A DNA stretch of 64,000 nucleotides from a virus, in the IMG/VR virus record IMGVR_UViG_3300017788_000016, positions 1 through 64,000 of that record; one strand, written 5' to 3'. Positions 35,133 to 44,274 of this stretch are shown here, one piece after another (position 1 is the first letter of the stretch; each line of letters opens with the position of its first letter). The position numbers were made by a program, and so were the translations under genes. The notes under the pieces are model-generated. The model saw nothing but the letters and a program-made list of their open reading frames with translations, had not been told where the DNA came from and did no database searches.

Positions 35133-38100
35133 ATGGCAGATCAGATATTCAATTTTCCAGGATTTTACGACAGAGAAATCGATCTCACAGCCCGTGTTGC
35201 GTCGCCAGTTGGCGTACCAGGAGGTGTGGTCGGTGCTTCTCTGCGTGGCCCGGCTTTCGTACCAGTTACCATTGGTTCTTTCAGCGATTTCGAGACGAAA
35301 TTTGGCGGTCTATCTTCCAAATTGGCGGCTCCCTATGCTGTTGAAAAGTTCCTCCAGAACAGAAACGCCCTGACCTTCGTCAGGGTACTGGGCGCTGGTG
35401 TTAACGAAACCTCGGCCCAGTTCGAGGCAACCAGAACCCAGGGCATCGTTCGCAATGCCGGTTTCAAGGTGAGCGGCACGGTAGCTACCGGAGATACCCG
35501 TCACCAGGGAAGCGTACAGTTCCTCGTTGCAAAGCACCTTCTGACTGGCTCCGAAGTGTTCGGTATGCCAATGTTCACCGACAACCGCTCCTTCCTTCAG
35601 AGTGGTTCCTCCGATGAGGTCTATCTCGTAAGAGGCGAAATCTTCACGGCACACGACACCCGCATCATGGCCCTAAGCCACAATGAAAGCTGGGCAGCCG
35701 GTGTGGACGATGCTGCAACCCTAAGCCCAACGGCCAAGTTCTTCAAGCTCGTCATCTCCTCCTCGCAGGGTGCAACCTTCGGTACCTCTGATGGTTTCAA
35801 TGGCCTCAGAATCTACTCGGCATCCTTCGATCCAGACTCAGATCTCTACTTCGGCAAGCTTCTTAACACGGACCCAAGCAAGTTCGAGACCGAGAGACAT
35901 TTCCTTCACGCAGACTTTGCAGTGGATGCCCAGATTGCCTCGGCTCACACCGGCACCAATGCCGTAGTTGTGGCCTCGGGTTCGGCAAACACCTCCTCGA
36001 CTTCTGGAAACACCTCCCTATTGTTCAGAGAGGCCTTCGGTCGCTTTGACACCAGGTACAAGACCCCAAAGACCCCATGGTTCATCTCGCAGCCTTACGG
36101 TTCCACCGAGCATAACCTATTCCAGATTGAGGCTCTTGACGACGGTGAGTATGCAAACACGCAGTTCAAGATTTCCATTGTCAACATCGTGGCCTCGGTT
36201 AACCCACGCTACGAGTACGGCACCTTCACGGTGGTCGTAAGAAAGTTTGACGACTCCGACCTTAACCCAGCAGTTCTTGAGCAGTTCACGAACGTCACCC
36301 TTGATTTCTCGGCAGACAACTACATTGCCAAGGTGATTGGTGATGCAAAGGTCGAATTCAAGTTCGACGTAGAGGACCAGGGTGACCGCAAGCTGGTTCG
36401 TTCTGGCAAGTTCCCAAATCTCTCGAAGCATATTCGTGTGGTTGTGAATGAGGGCGTCGAAAAGAAGAGTATTCCTGCCTCCTGCCTTCCATTCGGTTTC
36501 AGAGGAGCCCCGGTTCTCAACACCAACTCCCTTTTGGGTGATATCACTGGTTCGGGTGGTTTCAGCTCCCTGACTCGTCTTGGTGCAAGCGGCTCGGCTC
36601 TTGACCCACGCCTCCTGGCAGCAGTCGTTCCACCAATTCCTTTCCGCTTCAAGGTGACCAGAGGTCAGGTTGCCACGGGTTCCGGTCTTACCGGCGCTCC
36701 TGGTCCCTCGGAAATCACCGACAACCGCTTCTATTGGGGCGTGAAGTTCGAGCGTAACAACGGGGACGTTCTAAACACCAACATCAACAACAAGCTGAAT
36801 GCCATCGTGTCCTCCTTCACGAAGATGCCTGGCATTGACAAGCTCGATGTGGCTGTGACCGGAGCCTTCTCGGACACCTTCAACAACAACAAGTTCACCC
36901 TGGCTCGTGTGGCCCTTGGCAATGCCTCCATGGCACAAATCACTGCCTCGGCAAACACGCACATGAGAGAGGCCTGCTATATCCGCAATGGTATCCCAGA
37001 TGCCACGGAATACAAGATCACAGACGGTTCCACCAGCAGAATCACTCTGGCAAGCCTTATCCACAGCGGCACCATGCCAACCCTCTTCAATAAGTTCAGC
37101 GACTTTGCGAAGTTCACGGTATTCCTGAATGGTGGTTTCGATGGTGTCAACTCCCTTGATGCCAACGCAATCAACTTCAATGACCGCTCGACCTCCACTG
37201 AGGCAAGAGGTGCAACTTACGGTAACTCCAACGCAAACTTCACCTCGCCTGGTTTTGCATTCAACCAGAACGGCGTGGGCATTGTGAACAATCAGGTTGC
37301 CTCCATCAAAGTTGCGGCAGATATCATCACCAATCCAATCACCTCGAACATCAACCTCCTAACCGTGCCTGGTCAGAGAGAGCCTCTGGTTGTGGACTAC
37401 GTTTCTGACGTGGCTTCCAGCTTCGGTCTGGCAATGTTCCTAATGGACATTCCAAACTATAACAGCAGCGGCGACCGTATCTTCGACGGTGAGACAGCAA
37501 ACAGCTCGACCTATGTGGATGTTGAGCAGACTGCAAATGCTTTCGAGACCAGAGCCCTGGATAACACCCTTGTCACGACCTACTTCCCAGACATTGTTAT
37601 GGATGATAGCTCCACCGGCAAGAAAGTGACTGTTCCGGCTTCCATTGCAGGTCTTGCAGCCATTGCCTACAACGACAGGGTTGCTCACCCATGGTTTGCT
37701 CCTGCTGGTTTCAACCGTGCAGCACTCAACTTTGTGAGCCTCACAAAGACACGCCTCAAGCAGAGCGAGAGAGACCGTGTTTTCCAGGCCCGCATTAACC
37801 CAATCGTCAAGTTCCCAAATGAGGGCTTCGTGATTTTTTCGCAGAAGACCCTTGATGGAAACCAGACCGCCCTCGACAGCATCAACGTTCAGAGAATGGT
37901 GCTTGATGTTGAAAGACAGGTTATCGACGTTGGTAACCGCATGATCTTCGAAAACATCACGCCAGACCTCTACACGGAGTTTGTATCTAAGGTTTCGCCA
38001 ATCCTTGCAAACGTGCAGAGCCGTCAGGGTCTCAAGCAGTTCAAGGCTGTGTGCGACGACACAAACAACACTGAGCTGGACAGAGAGAACAACAGAATGA

Positions 38101-38195
38101 ACGCCAAGATTTTCTTGCTGCCAGTCAAGGCAGTTGAATTCATCCAGCTTGATTTCATCATCACGCGTAATGGAGTGGCATTCGCAACCTCCTAA
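35133..38195 (+). CDS. 18: Tail sheath protein 1 (T4 gp18-like)
   Basis: A 1020-residue contractile sheath subunit. The N-terminus GVPGGVVGASLRGPAFVPVTIGS and TFVRVLGAG, and the C-terminal domain VPASIAGLAAIAYNDRVAHPWFAPAGF with VNPIV-like ARINPIVKFP and SQKTL, are typical of gp18-type sheaths. It is longer than T4 gp18 (659 aa) because of extra middle domains. A close paralog follows 50 bp downstream. AGGAAAGAC precedes the start. Confidence 0.93.
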   Translation: MADQIFNFPGFYDREIDLTARVASPVGVPGGVVGASLRGPAFVPVTIGSFSDFETKFGGLSSKLAAPYAVEKFLQNRNALTFVRVLGAGVNETSAQFEATRTQGIVRNAGFKVSGTVATGDTRHQGSVQFLVAKHLLTGSEVFGMPMFTDNRSFLQSGSSDEVYLVRGEIFTAHDTRIMALSHNESWAAGVDDAATLSPTAKFFKLVISSSQGATFGTSDGFNGLRIYSASFDPDSDLYFGKLLNTDPSKFETERHFLHADFAVDAQIASAHTGTNAVVVASGSANTSSTSGNTSLLFREAFGRFDTRYKTPKTPWFISQPYGSTEHNLFQIEALDDGEYANTQFKISIVNIVASVNPRYEYGTFTVVVRKFDDSDLNPAVLEQFTNVTLDFSADNYIAKVIGDAKVEFKFDVEDQGDRKLVRSGKFPNLSKHIRVVVNEGVEKKSIPASCLPFGFRGAPVLNTNSLLGDITGSGGFSSLTRLGASGSALDPRLLAAVVPPIPFRFKVTRGQVATGSGLTGAPGPSEITDNRFYWGVKFERNNGDVLNTNINNKLNAIVSSFTKMPGIDKLDVAVTGAFSDTFNNNKFTLARVALGNASMAQITASANTHMREACYIRNGIPDATEYKITDGSTSRITLASLIHSGTMPTLFNKFSDFAKFTVFLNGGFDGVNSLDANAINFNDRSTSTEARGATYGNSNANFTSPGFAFNQNGVGIVNNQVASIKVAADIITNPITSNINLLTVPGQREPLVVDYVSDVASSFGLAMFLMDIPNYNSSGDRIFDGETANSSTYVDVEQTANAFETRALDNTLVTTYFPDIVMDDSSTGKKVTVPASIAGLAAIAYNDRVAHPWFAPAGFNRAALNFVSLTKTRLKQSERDRVFQARINPIVKFPNEGFVIFSQKTLDGNQTALDSINVQRMVLDVERQVIDVGNRMIFENITPDLYTEFVSKVSPILANVQSRQGLKQFKAVCDDTNNTELDRENNRMNAKIFLLPVKAVEFIQLDFIITRNGVAFATS

Positions 38196-38245
38196 AAGGT
38201 ACATGGAAACTAGTTAAGGAAAGCGAGTAAGTGGGAGAGTCCTAG

Positions 38246-41230
38246 ATGACACAAATTAACTTCAAATCGGCTGGTGTTTCAGCTAGAACAATAAACCTTT
38301 CGGGACCAACGGGAATCCAGCCCTCGGGCATTCCTGCGGGTGTTATTGGCACCTCTCAAAAGGGACCAGCCTTTGTTCCTACGACCGTGGCAACCATGGC
38401 CGACTTCGTTGTTAAGTTCGGCGCTCCCTCGGATGCTGCCCAGAATGGTCCAATGGCCATGGCAGAATGGCTCAGGAATCAACAGGCAGGTACCTTCGTA
38501 AGGGTTCTTGGTGCCGGTCAGGGTCTTAGAAGGACTCAGGATGGCAACAACATCGGTAAGGTAGCTGGTGCAGGCTTCGTAGTCGGCAGTCAGCTTCCTC
38601 AGGGTACTCTGGCTGGCAACGTGGGTAACAACCCATACGCCACGACCGGTGGTGTCCTTGGAAGAACCTTCTTCCTTGGCTCCTTTATGAGTCAGAGCAC
38701 CGACTCCAATATCTTCTCTGATGCAGGTTTGCCAAACGGAGGCGTCCCTGTGGTCAGAGGTGTCATCATGGCAGCCTCGGGCGTTCTCCTGACACTTTCT
38801 AGCTCCACCGTAACCTCCAATGCAAGCACCACCTCGGCAGCCACCTGGGCGACCGTGGGAGGCGCAGTAACGGGTTCCGTAAACCTTAATTCTGGCCGCC
38901 AGGAGTTCGTGCTCCTAGTTAACGGCCTTAAGGGAACCGACTCTACGTTCCCTACAGTTATTACCGCATCCTTCGATGTGGACGCTCCAAACTACTTCGG
39001 TTCCTTGTTCAACAGAGACCCTGAGAAGATTGAGCAGGCTGGTTACTTCCTCTACAACGATTGGGTGATTCATCCAACCTTGGCAGTTGTGACCGGTGCC
39101 GCAGTTCTTACGACCACTGGCATTGTGGCCGGGTTCGAAAAGGCTGCTTTCCTCATCACCGGTTCTCAGTTGAGAGACGTTGGTACCTCCACGGCTCCAA
39201 ACTTCGAGAACTTTGAGGACAGATTCCGTACCGCCAAGTCCACCTGGATCACCACCCAGAAGTTCGGTGGCGCTCCTCAGAATCTTTTCCGCATTCACTC
39301 CCTGGATGACGGAGCCTGGTCGAACACCAACATCAAGATTTCCATCGAGAACCTCACTCCTTCCATTTCGGACGCAAGCCCCTATGGAACCTTTGACCTT
39401 CTCGTTAGAAGCTTTGATGACAACGACAAGGTGAGAGAGGTGCTTGAGGCCTTCAGAGGCCTTAGCCTTAACCCAAACAGTGAAAACTTCATTGCCAGGG
39501 TCATCGGCGACTACAACACCTTCTACAACTTCGATACCACTCAGGGTAATGCAAAGCTGGTAACCGAGGGCGACTATCCAAATAACTCGAAGTACATTCG
39601 TGTTGAAATGGATGCCCGTGTGACGAACGAGGAAGTAGATACCTCGGCGCTTCCTTTCGGTTTCAGAGGCGCTCCTCACCTTATGACCTCCGGGTCGGCT
39701 CCATTCGCAGCCTTCGATGGTGGTAGCAGCTTCGTTTCTACCAACCCATTCTACAACACCGTTCAGATGCCTGTCCCAATGAGACAGAACCTCAACAGAG
39801 GCCTGTATCCAAACAAGACTGTGGACAAGGGTCTTTACTGGGGTGTTCAGTTTGAGAGAAGGACCTCGGCCCTGGAAGCAAACAAGAGCACAATCCCAGA
39901 GAGCACCATTGGTTCCTTTGCGGCCTACTTCCCAGACTTCCACACAAGCTGGCAGAATGTGGTCGTGAGCAACAACCAAGGTGCCCTTGATACCACCGCA
40001 AACGGTATCATTGATGCTGACCGTTTCAACAAGAATGCATTTTCCCTCGAGAACATTCAGGTGAAGTACAACAGCTCCACTCTGCTTCCTGACACGACTC
40101 AGATCACCAGTTGGTCCTATGTTCGTGGCGGTGGCATTGCAACGGACAACGTGAACCTCACCAGGGCTCTTGCAAGCACCGACCTTAGCGATCCATCCAC
40201 CAGACAGCTTGCTAAGTTCTCGTTCTTCCTTCAGGGCGGATTCGATGGCACCAGAGTCTTCAACCGTGATGAGGCGCGTCTTTCCAACGAGGCAATCGTA
40301 GAGGAAATCAACAACTCCTCCAGAGGCGGTACCCTCGGTCCAACCGTGACCTCCTACAATGCGGCCCTGGATATCATGTCGGATGCAACCGAGGTTGACA
40401 TTCAGCTCCTTACCATCCCAGGCATCAAGGCCAATGTCATAACCGACAGAGCAATCCTTGTGGCTGAGGGTCGTTTCGATGCCCTGTGCCTTATCGATGT
40501 TCAGTCCTATGACACCAGCAACCTCTTGGTAACCGGTTCGGGTCAGACGACCTCTGTCCGTTACACCGCAACCAACTTCCGTAACCGTGGTCTGAACACC
40601 TCCTTCGGCGCAGCCTACTTCCCAGACGTTGTGATGAATGACTTGGTGAACGACTCCATAAGGACCGTTCCGGCCTCCGTGGCGGCTCTTGGTGCCTTTG
40701 GATTCAATGACAGAGTAGCTTACCCATGGTTCGCACCGGCAGGCTTCGCAAGAGGCGCTCTGGCAACCACCGTGGAAACCACCCTTGAGTTGAATCGTCA
40801 GAACATGGATGACCTCTATGAGGTAAACATCAACCCAATCGTTTCCTTTGCAGGTTCGGATGGTCCATTGGTGTGGGGTCAAAAGACCCTCTATGCTGAG
40901 GACTCGGCCCTGGACAGAGTGAATGTTCGTCGTCTCCTTCTGTCCATCAGAAGGCAGGTCAAGAAAATCTCCAACCGAATCGTGTTCGAGCAAGGTCTAC
41001 CAGAGACTCTTGCAAGATTCTCTCAGTTGGTGAACCCTGTCCTTAAGAGGATCCAGGATCAGAAGGGTGTGGATCGCTTCTTTGTGAAGATTGACACCTC
41101 CACCACGACCCAGGCAGACTTCGAGAATAAGACCATCAGAGGTAAGATTTTCGTGTCTCCAACCAGAACCCTCGAGTCCCTAAGCATCGACTTCGTGATC
41201 AACAACTCCAGCAACTTCGGCCAGGGTTGA
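38246..41230 (+). CDS. Tail sheath protein 2 (T4 gp18-like paralog)
   Basis: A 994-residue second sheath subunit with the same frame: GIPAGVIGTSQKGPAFVPTTV, TFVRVLGAG, ALPFGFRGAPHL, VPASVAALGAFGFNDRVAYP and NINPIVSF. It aligns along most of its length with sheath 1 (for example YGTFxxxVRxFDDxD and PFGFRGAPxL in both), but outer-domain regions differ. Both copies keep the core and arm regions needed for the sheath mesh, so both could build in. A mixed or layered sheath is possible. Confidence 0.92.
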   Translation: MTQINFKSAGVSARTINLSGPTGIQPSGIPAGVIGTSQKGPAFVPTTVATMADFVVKFGAPSDAAQNGPMAMAEWLRNQQAGTFVRVLGAGQGLRRTQDGNNIGKVAGAGFVVGSQLPQGTLAGNVGNNPYATTGGVLGRTFFLGSFMSQSTDSNIFSDAGLPNGGVPVVRGVIMAASGVLLTLSSSTVTSNASTTSAATWATVGGAVTGSVNLNSGRQEFVLLVNGLKGTDSTFPTVITASFDVDAPNYFGSLFNRDPEKIEQAGYFLYNDWVIHPTLAVVTGAAVLTTTGIVAGFEKAAFLITGSQLRDVGTSTAPNFENFEDRFRTAKSTWITTQKFGGAPQNLFRIHSLDDGAWSNTNIKISIENLTPSISDASPYGTFDLLVRSFDDNDKVREVLEAFRGLSLNPNSENFIARVIGDYNTFYNFDTTQGNAKLVTEGDYPNNSKYIRVEMDARVTNEEVDTSALPFGFRGAPHLMTSGSAPFAAFDGGSSFVSTNPFYNTVQMPVPMRQNLNRGLYPNKTVDKGLYWGVQFERRTSALEANKSTIPESTIGSFAAYFPDFHTSWQNVVVSNNQGALDTTANGIIDADRFNKNAFSLENIQVKYNSSTLLPDTTQITSWSYVRGGGIATDNVNLTRALASTDLSDPSTRQLAKFSFFLQGGFDGTRVFNRDEARLSNEAIVEEINNSSRGGTLGPTVTSYNAALDIMSDATEVDIQLLTIPGIKANVITDRAILVAEGRFDALCLIDVQSYDTSNLLVTGSGQTTSVRYTATNFRNRGLNTSFGAAYFPDVVMNDLVNDSIRTVPASVAALGAFGFNDRVAYPWFAPAGFARGALATTVETTLELNRQNMDDLYEVNINPIVSFAGSDGPLVWGQKTLYAEDSALDRVNVRRLLLSIRRQVKKISNRIVFEQGLPETLARFSQLVNPVLKRIQDQKGVDRFFVKIDTSTTTQADFENKTIRGKIFVSPTRTLESLSIDFVINNSSNFGQG

Positions 41231-41252
41231 TAATTTCTAGAATGGAGATAAA

Positions 41253-41996
41253 ATGACGTTTACACTTCGACAGCTAAAGGTTATGGCCAAGGAAATCGAA
41301 AGCGTTGCCTCGGAGCTGGTTTCCAATCGAATGGAAGAGTTTGGCTCCTTTGATCCTAAATCGAGGCTTGGCAAAGAACTTATCAAAAGTGCCCAAATGG
41401 ATGCTGAGGACCTGGCTAGGATTGCTAATTTTCTAAAGATTGGGGATATTAAATCGGCCCGGCGAGCAATCGGGGCATTGGACACAGTGGCTCGAGACTA
41501 TCTTCCAGAAGAGGTTTTTCATGCACTCTTTCCTGGTAATCGTCTAGAGGAAGACTTCAAGAAAACCATTTCGTCTACCGTGAAAGAAAGCAACACCATG
41601 AAAGTATCCCTAACAGAACTAAAGGCAATGATTAGAGAGGCGCTGAAAGAGCAAAGCGCCAAGGGCGCAGGAGTCAACACTGCCATTGCACCTCCCACGG
41701 AGAAGGTAACAGCCGAGCAAATTTCTAAGCCGGGCCGCAAACGTGTCTTTGAGATTACGGGGCCTATGGGTCATGTAGAGGCCTATGCCGCTGGTACAGA
41801 TGAAGAGGACGCCAAGGTGCGATGGCTCGTGAGCATTGGTCAAACCGAGGCTTCAGCCAGAAACAATATGCACCACTATGGAGCCAGTGCCATGAGCACA
41901 ATGGCCATTCAGAAAATGCTCATCAGGCTCGAAGATCAGATTGAGAAACTTGAGGCACGCAAGGAGCAGCTAGAAGCGGCTGCCTCTGACTTTTGA
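41253..41996 (+). CDS. Hypothetical two-part protein between sheath and tube
   Basis: A 247-residue protein. Residues 1-112 are helical (TLRQLKVMAKEIESVASELV). A second unit starts at Met116 (ATG 41598) with MKVSLTELKAMIREALKEQ, the amphipathic helix also seen at the start of other proteins here, followed by a small domain and a coiled coil at 220-245. It looks like a fusion of two small genes, or one gene with an inner start at 41598. GGAG precedes the first ATG. Function unknown. Confidence 0.65.
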   Translation: MTFTLRQLKVMAKEIESVASELVSNRMEEFGSFDPKSRLGKELIKSAQMDAEDLARIANFLKIGDIKSARRAIGALDTVARDYLPEEVFHALFPGNRLEEDFKKTISSTVKESNTMKVSLTELKAMIREALKEQSAKGAGVNTAIAPPTEKVTAEQISKPGRKRVFEITGPMGHVEAYAAGTDEEDAKVRWLVSIGQTEASARNNMHHYGASAMSTMAIQKMLIRLEDQIEKLEARKEQLEAAASDF

Positions 41997-42014
41997 CTCA
42001 CCAAGGAATCCATT

Positions 42015-42830
42015 ATGAAGCTACTATACACAAATCACGGTATCCTCACAGAGGCGAAGGTTCGTTTTCTTCTGAGAAATGGCGTTGATGTTCAGATTGC
42101 TGGACAAAGCGGCTTGGTTGAGGGAGTTATTGAGGGCGGGCCATCCACCAGAAGGGCTGCCAGGGATGCTGCCATTGATGCCTCCATTTCTGACTTTGAG
42201 GACGAACCCGAGCCCATTTCTCACTTTGAGGACGACAGAGAGCTATCGCCAACCTCCTATCCTGGTCCAATGGATGACCTGGATCCGGTTCATGACTTCA
42301 ATTCACTTAGCGATGAGATTCCACCAGGCAGTACGCCAATGGACACAGAAGAGGGTTGGGATTTCGATTTCTCCGGGCCTTGGTATGAGGAACCTCTTAT
42401 TGATGAGGGCCGTGACCTGGACGATCCAGACTTCTTTGGTGATGAGCCCTCGGAACCAGAGGTCGGGCCAACAGGAGAGGCTGAGGACATTCCTCTGCTC
42501 GACATTGAGAAGGCAGGGTTCGGCATTCCTAGCGCAGGCATCCCAGACGAGGAAGACGATTTCACGGGCTACACCTTCTCGGATGAGGAGTGGTTCACGA
42601 AGGGCAAGCCTGAGCAGGCAAGCGAGGAAGATGAGGATGACCTAGGTTCCAACGAGGACTCCTGGTTTGTGGAAGGTCGCAGTCTCAAGGAGAACCTTAA
42701 GACCCTGGTTAGAGAATGCATGGATGAGTTCCAAAACGAGGAGCTTCAGCACTCCCAGACCGGTTTTGCCGATATGCAGCCAGCAGTGGTAGCCGAAAGC
42801 AGTGTCAGGAAGCGCAGACGGAAGGCCTGA
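42015..42830 (+). CDS. Very acidic hypothetical protein
   Basis: A 271-residue protein, strongly acidic from about residue 55 to 225, with Pro, Gly, Phe and Trp spaced through it, so it is probably disordered. The C-terminal part has an amphipathic helix (SLKENLKTLVRECMDEF) and a final basic RKRRRKA. GGAAT lies upstream of ATG 42015. It sits between sheath and tube genes. An assembly helper is possible; no family known. Confidence 0.6.
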   Translation: MKLLYTNHGILTEAKVRFLLRNGVDVQIAGQSGLVEGVIEGGPSTRRAARDAAIDASISDFEDEPEPISHFEDDRELSPTSYPGPMDDLDPVHDFNSLSDEIPPGSTPMDTEEGWDFDFSGPWYEEPLIDEGRDLDDPDFFGDEPSEPEVGPTGEAEDIPLLDIEKAGFGIPSAGIPDEEDDFTGYTFSDEEWFTKGKPEQASEEDEDDLGSNEDSWFVEGRSLKENLKTLVRECMDEFQNEELQHSQTGFADMQPAVVAESSVRKRRRKA

Positions 42831-42871
42831 AAGGCTTTTGCGATATCTTGAGACCAAGTTTCCAGGTGCGT

Positions 42872-42879
42872 AATATTTA
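42872..42879 (+). promoter_or_regulatory. Candidate late-promoter box
   Basis: AATATTTA lies 46 bp upstream of the tail tube ATG, in a 94-bp gap. It fits the TATNTTTA-type pattern. Confidence 0.3.
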
Positions 42880-42924
42880 GACTGTGAATCCGCTGAGAGA
42901 TCAAGGAAATAGAAGGTAAGGAAT

Positions 42925-43416
42925 ATGGTAGAGACACTATCAGTAACGGACATGCTCCCACAGAAGTTTGAGCCATTGGCAAAGAGGCAATTCGTATTTG
43001 CCATCGAGGGTATTGACCACTTCTTGATCAAGACAGCGGCTCGTCCCCAGATTACCACTGAGGAAGTAGCTATTCCATGGATCAACTCTACCAGATACAT
43101 CGCTGGTAAGACAAAGTTTGGTACCATGCAGGTTACCCTCCATGATGCTATCGCTCCTTCGGCGGCTCAGCAGGTTGAGGAGTGGCGTCGTCTTTGCTTC
43201 GAGAGCGTCTCGGGCAGAGGCGGTTATGCAGACTTCTACAAGAGAGACATTCAGATCAAGATGCTTGACCCCGTGGGTACCGTTGTCCAGCTTTGGGACA
43301 TTAAGGGTGCCTTCATCACCGAGTCCAACTACGGTGAGTTGTCCTACGAGGAAGAGACTGGTCTTGCAGAAATCACCCTGACCATTCGCTTCGACAATAT
43401 GGTCCTCCAGTTCTGA
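42925..43416 (+). CDS. 19: Tail tube protein (T4 gp19-like)
   Basis: A 163-residue protein, the same length as T4 gp19. It has the tube beta-sandwich pattern: RQFVFAIEGIDHFLIKTA, the loop PQITTEEVAIPWINSTRYIAGKTKFGTMQVTLHD, and the final GLAEITLTIRFDNM. It forms the rigid inner tube of the tail. A strong terminator follows 26 bp after the stop. GGTAAGGAAT precedes ATG 42925. Confidence 0.92.
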   Translation: MVETLSVTDMLPQKFEPLAKRQFVFAIEGIDHFLIKTAARPQITTEEVAIPWINSTRYIAGKTKFGTMQVTLHDAIAPSAAQQVEEWRRLCFESVSGRGGYADFYKRDIQIKMLDPVGTVVQLWDIKGAFITESNYGELSYEEETGLAEITLTIRFDNMVLQF

Positions 43417-43442
43417 TCTTTCCTTATTTCGAATCCCAAAAG

Positions 43443-43473
43443 AGAGCCGTCCACAAGAGGATGGCTCTTTTTT
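43443..43473 (+). terminator. Rho-independent terminator after tail tube gene
   Basis: Stem AGAGCCGTCC / GGATGGCTCT (10 bp with one G-U pair), 6-base loop and six T. It ends the sheath-tube transcript. Confidence 0.9.
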
Positions 43474-43507
43474 GTCTACTTATCCATAACCAATGGAGAG
43501 TCAAAAC

Positions 43508-43828
43508 GTGAAAGAACATGCAAACTTAGAAGAAGTACTTGACTTCTTACTTGAAGAAACAGTTTCTGATGCTGAATTGTCCGAGGACATTGAAGAAGAA
43601 TATTCTGGTCCTAAAAAGTATGTGAAGAAAACGTCTGATGGTAAGACGGTTAGATATGGTGCCAAGGGTTACAGTATAGCACCAGGTACTTCAAAGGGAG
43701 ACTCATACTGTGCAAGGTCAAATGGGCAAATGAAAAAACACCCAGCCGCAGCAAAAGACCCAAACAGTCCACTTAGACTTTCGAGGAAGAAGTGGAAATG
43801 CTCTGGTGAAAAGTCCCGTAGAGATTGA
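43508..43828 (+). CDS. Hypothetical protein with conserved basic C-terminus
   Basis: About 106 residues. GTG 43508 is preferred since GGAG lies 8 bases upstream; an ATG at 43493 would add five residues but has no ribosome site. Residues 1-40 are acidic and helical. The rest (KYVKKTSDGKTVRYGAKGY, GTSKGDSYCARSNGQ) is basic with Gly and Cys and looks like a compact conserved domain found in phages. No function known. Confidence 0.65.
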   Translation: MKEHANLEEVLDFLLEETVSDAELSEDIEEEYSGPKKYVKKTSDGKTVRYGAKGYSIAPGTSKGDSYCARSNGQMKKHPAAAKDPNSPLRLSRKKWKCSGEKSRRD

Positions 43829-43845
43829 ATTTTCATGGTATAGCA

Positions 43846-44193
43846 ATGGAAACAAGGACTTCATCAGATTTGGAAAGATATCGAAGGCTAAGGCTTTCGA
43901 GCCCTGTTCTTTGGAAGGCAGCCCAGAGAAGGGCACGTCTTGTTATGAACGCCTCCAAGAAAAGAAGGATGGCGGCCACCCTTTTACTTCCCTTTATGCG
44001 GGTGATCAAACTGGAGTTAGCTGAGGGCTCTTTTGCAGAGCCCAGCAAGCAAAACGTAGAGGATGCCCTTAGGGCCATGATTCTGGACACAGGAGAACGC
44101 CAAAGGGCCTTCCGTCTTTATGAGCAGCTCCTGAGGATTCACTCCATGTTCCGTCTATCCCAGCATCTTACCAAAAAGAAGCCTGCGAAATAG
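43846..44193 (+). CDS. Hypothetical basic helical protein
   Basis: About 115 residues, rich in Arg and Leu, all helical (RQRAFRLYEQLLRIHSMFRLSQHL). The start is unsure: ATG 43846, or TTG 43825 that overlaps the previous stop. A competing frame at 43806-44024 looks less like protein. It precedes the gp26-like gene by about 80 bp. Confidence 0.5.
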   Translation: METRTSSDLERYRRLRLSSPVLWKAAQRRARLVMNASKKRRMAATLLLPFMRVIKLELAEGSFAEPSKQNVEDALRAMILDTGERQRAFRLYEQLLRIHSMFRLSQHLTKKKPAK

Positions 44194-44274
44194 CAAAAAG
44201 CTGCCATCTTATCGGAATTTGCGTTCAGACATATCTATAAGGGGGTTCATAATCCCTTCATAGCCGGAGAACAC

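Noticed and set aside
38915-40993. Long leftward open frame of 692 codons
   Set aside because: It lies wholly antisense to sheath 2, with His/Val/Trp-rich text typical of a shadow of biased codons, and no ribosome site or neighbour in that direction.
43420-43442. TTCGAATCCC resembling a tRNA T-loop
   Set aside because: There is no matching 5' stem, D-arm or anticodon arm around it, and it sits between the tube gene and its terminator.
43806-44024. Rightward 72-codon frame overlapping the basic helical gene
   Set aside because: The 43846-44193 frame has more protein-like text to its end, and only one of the two can be the main product.
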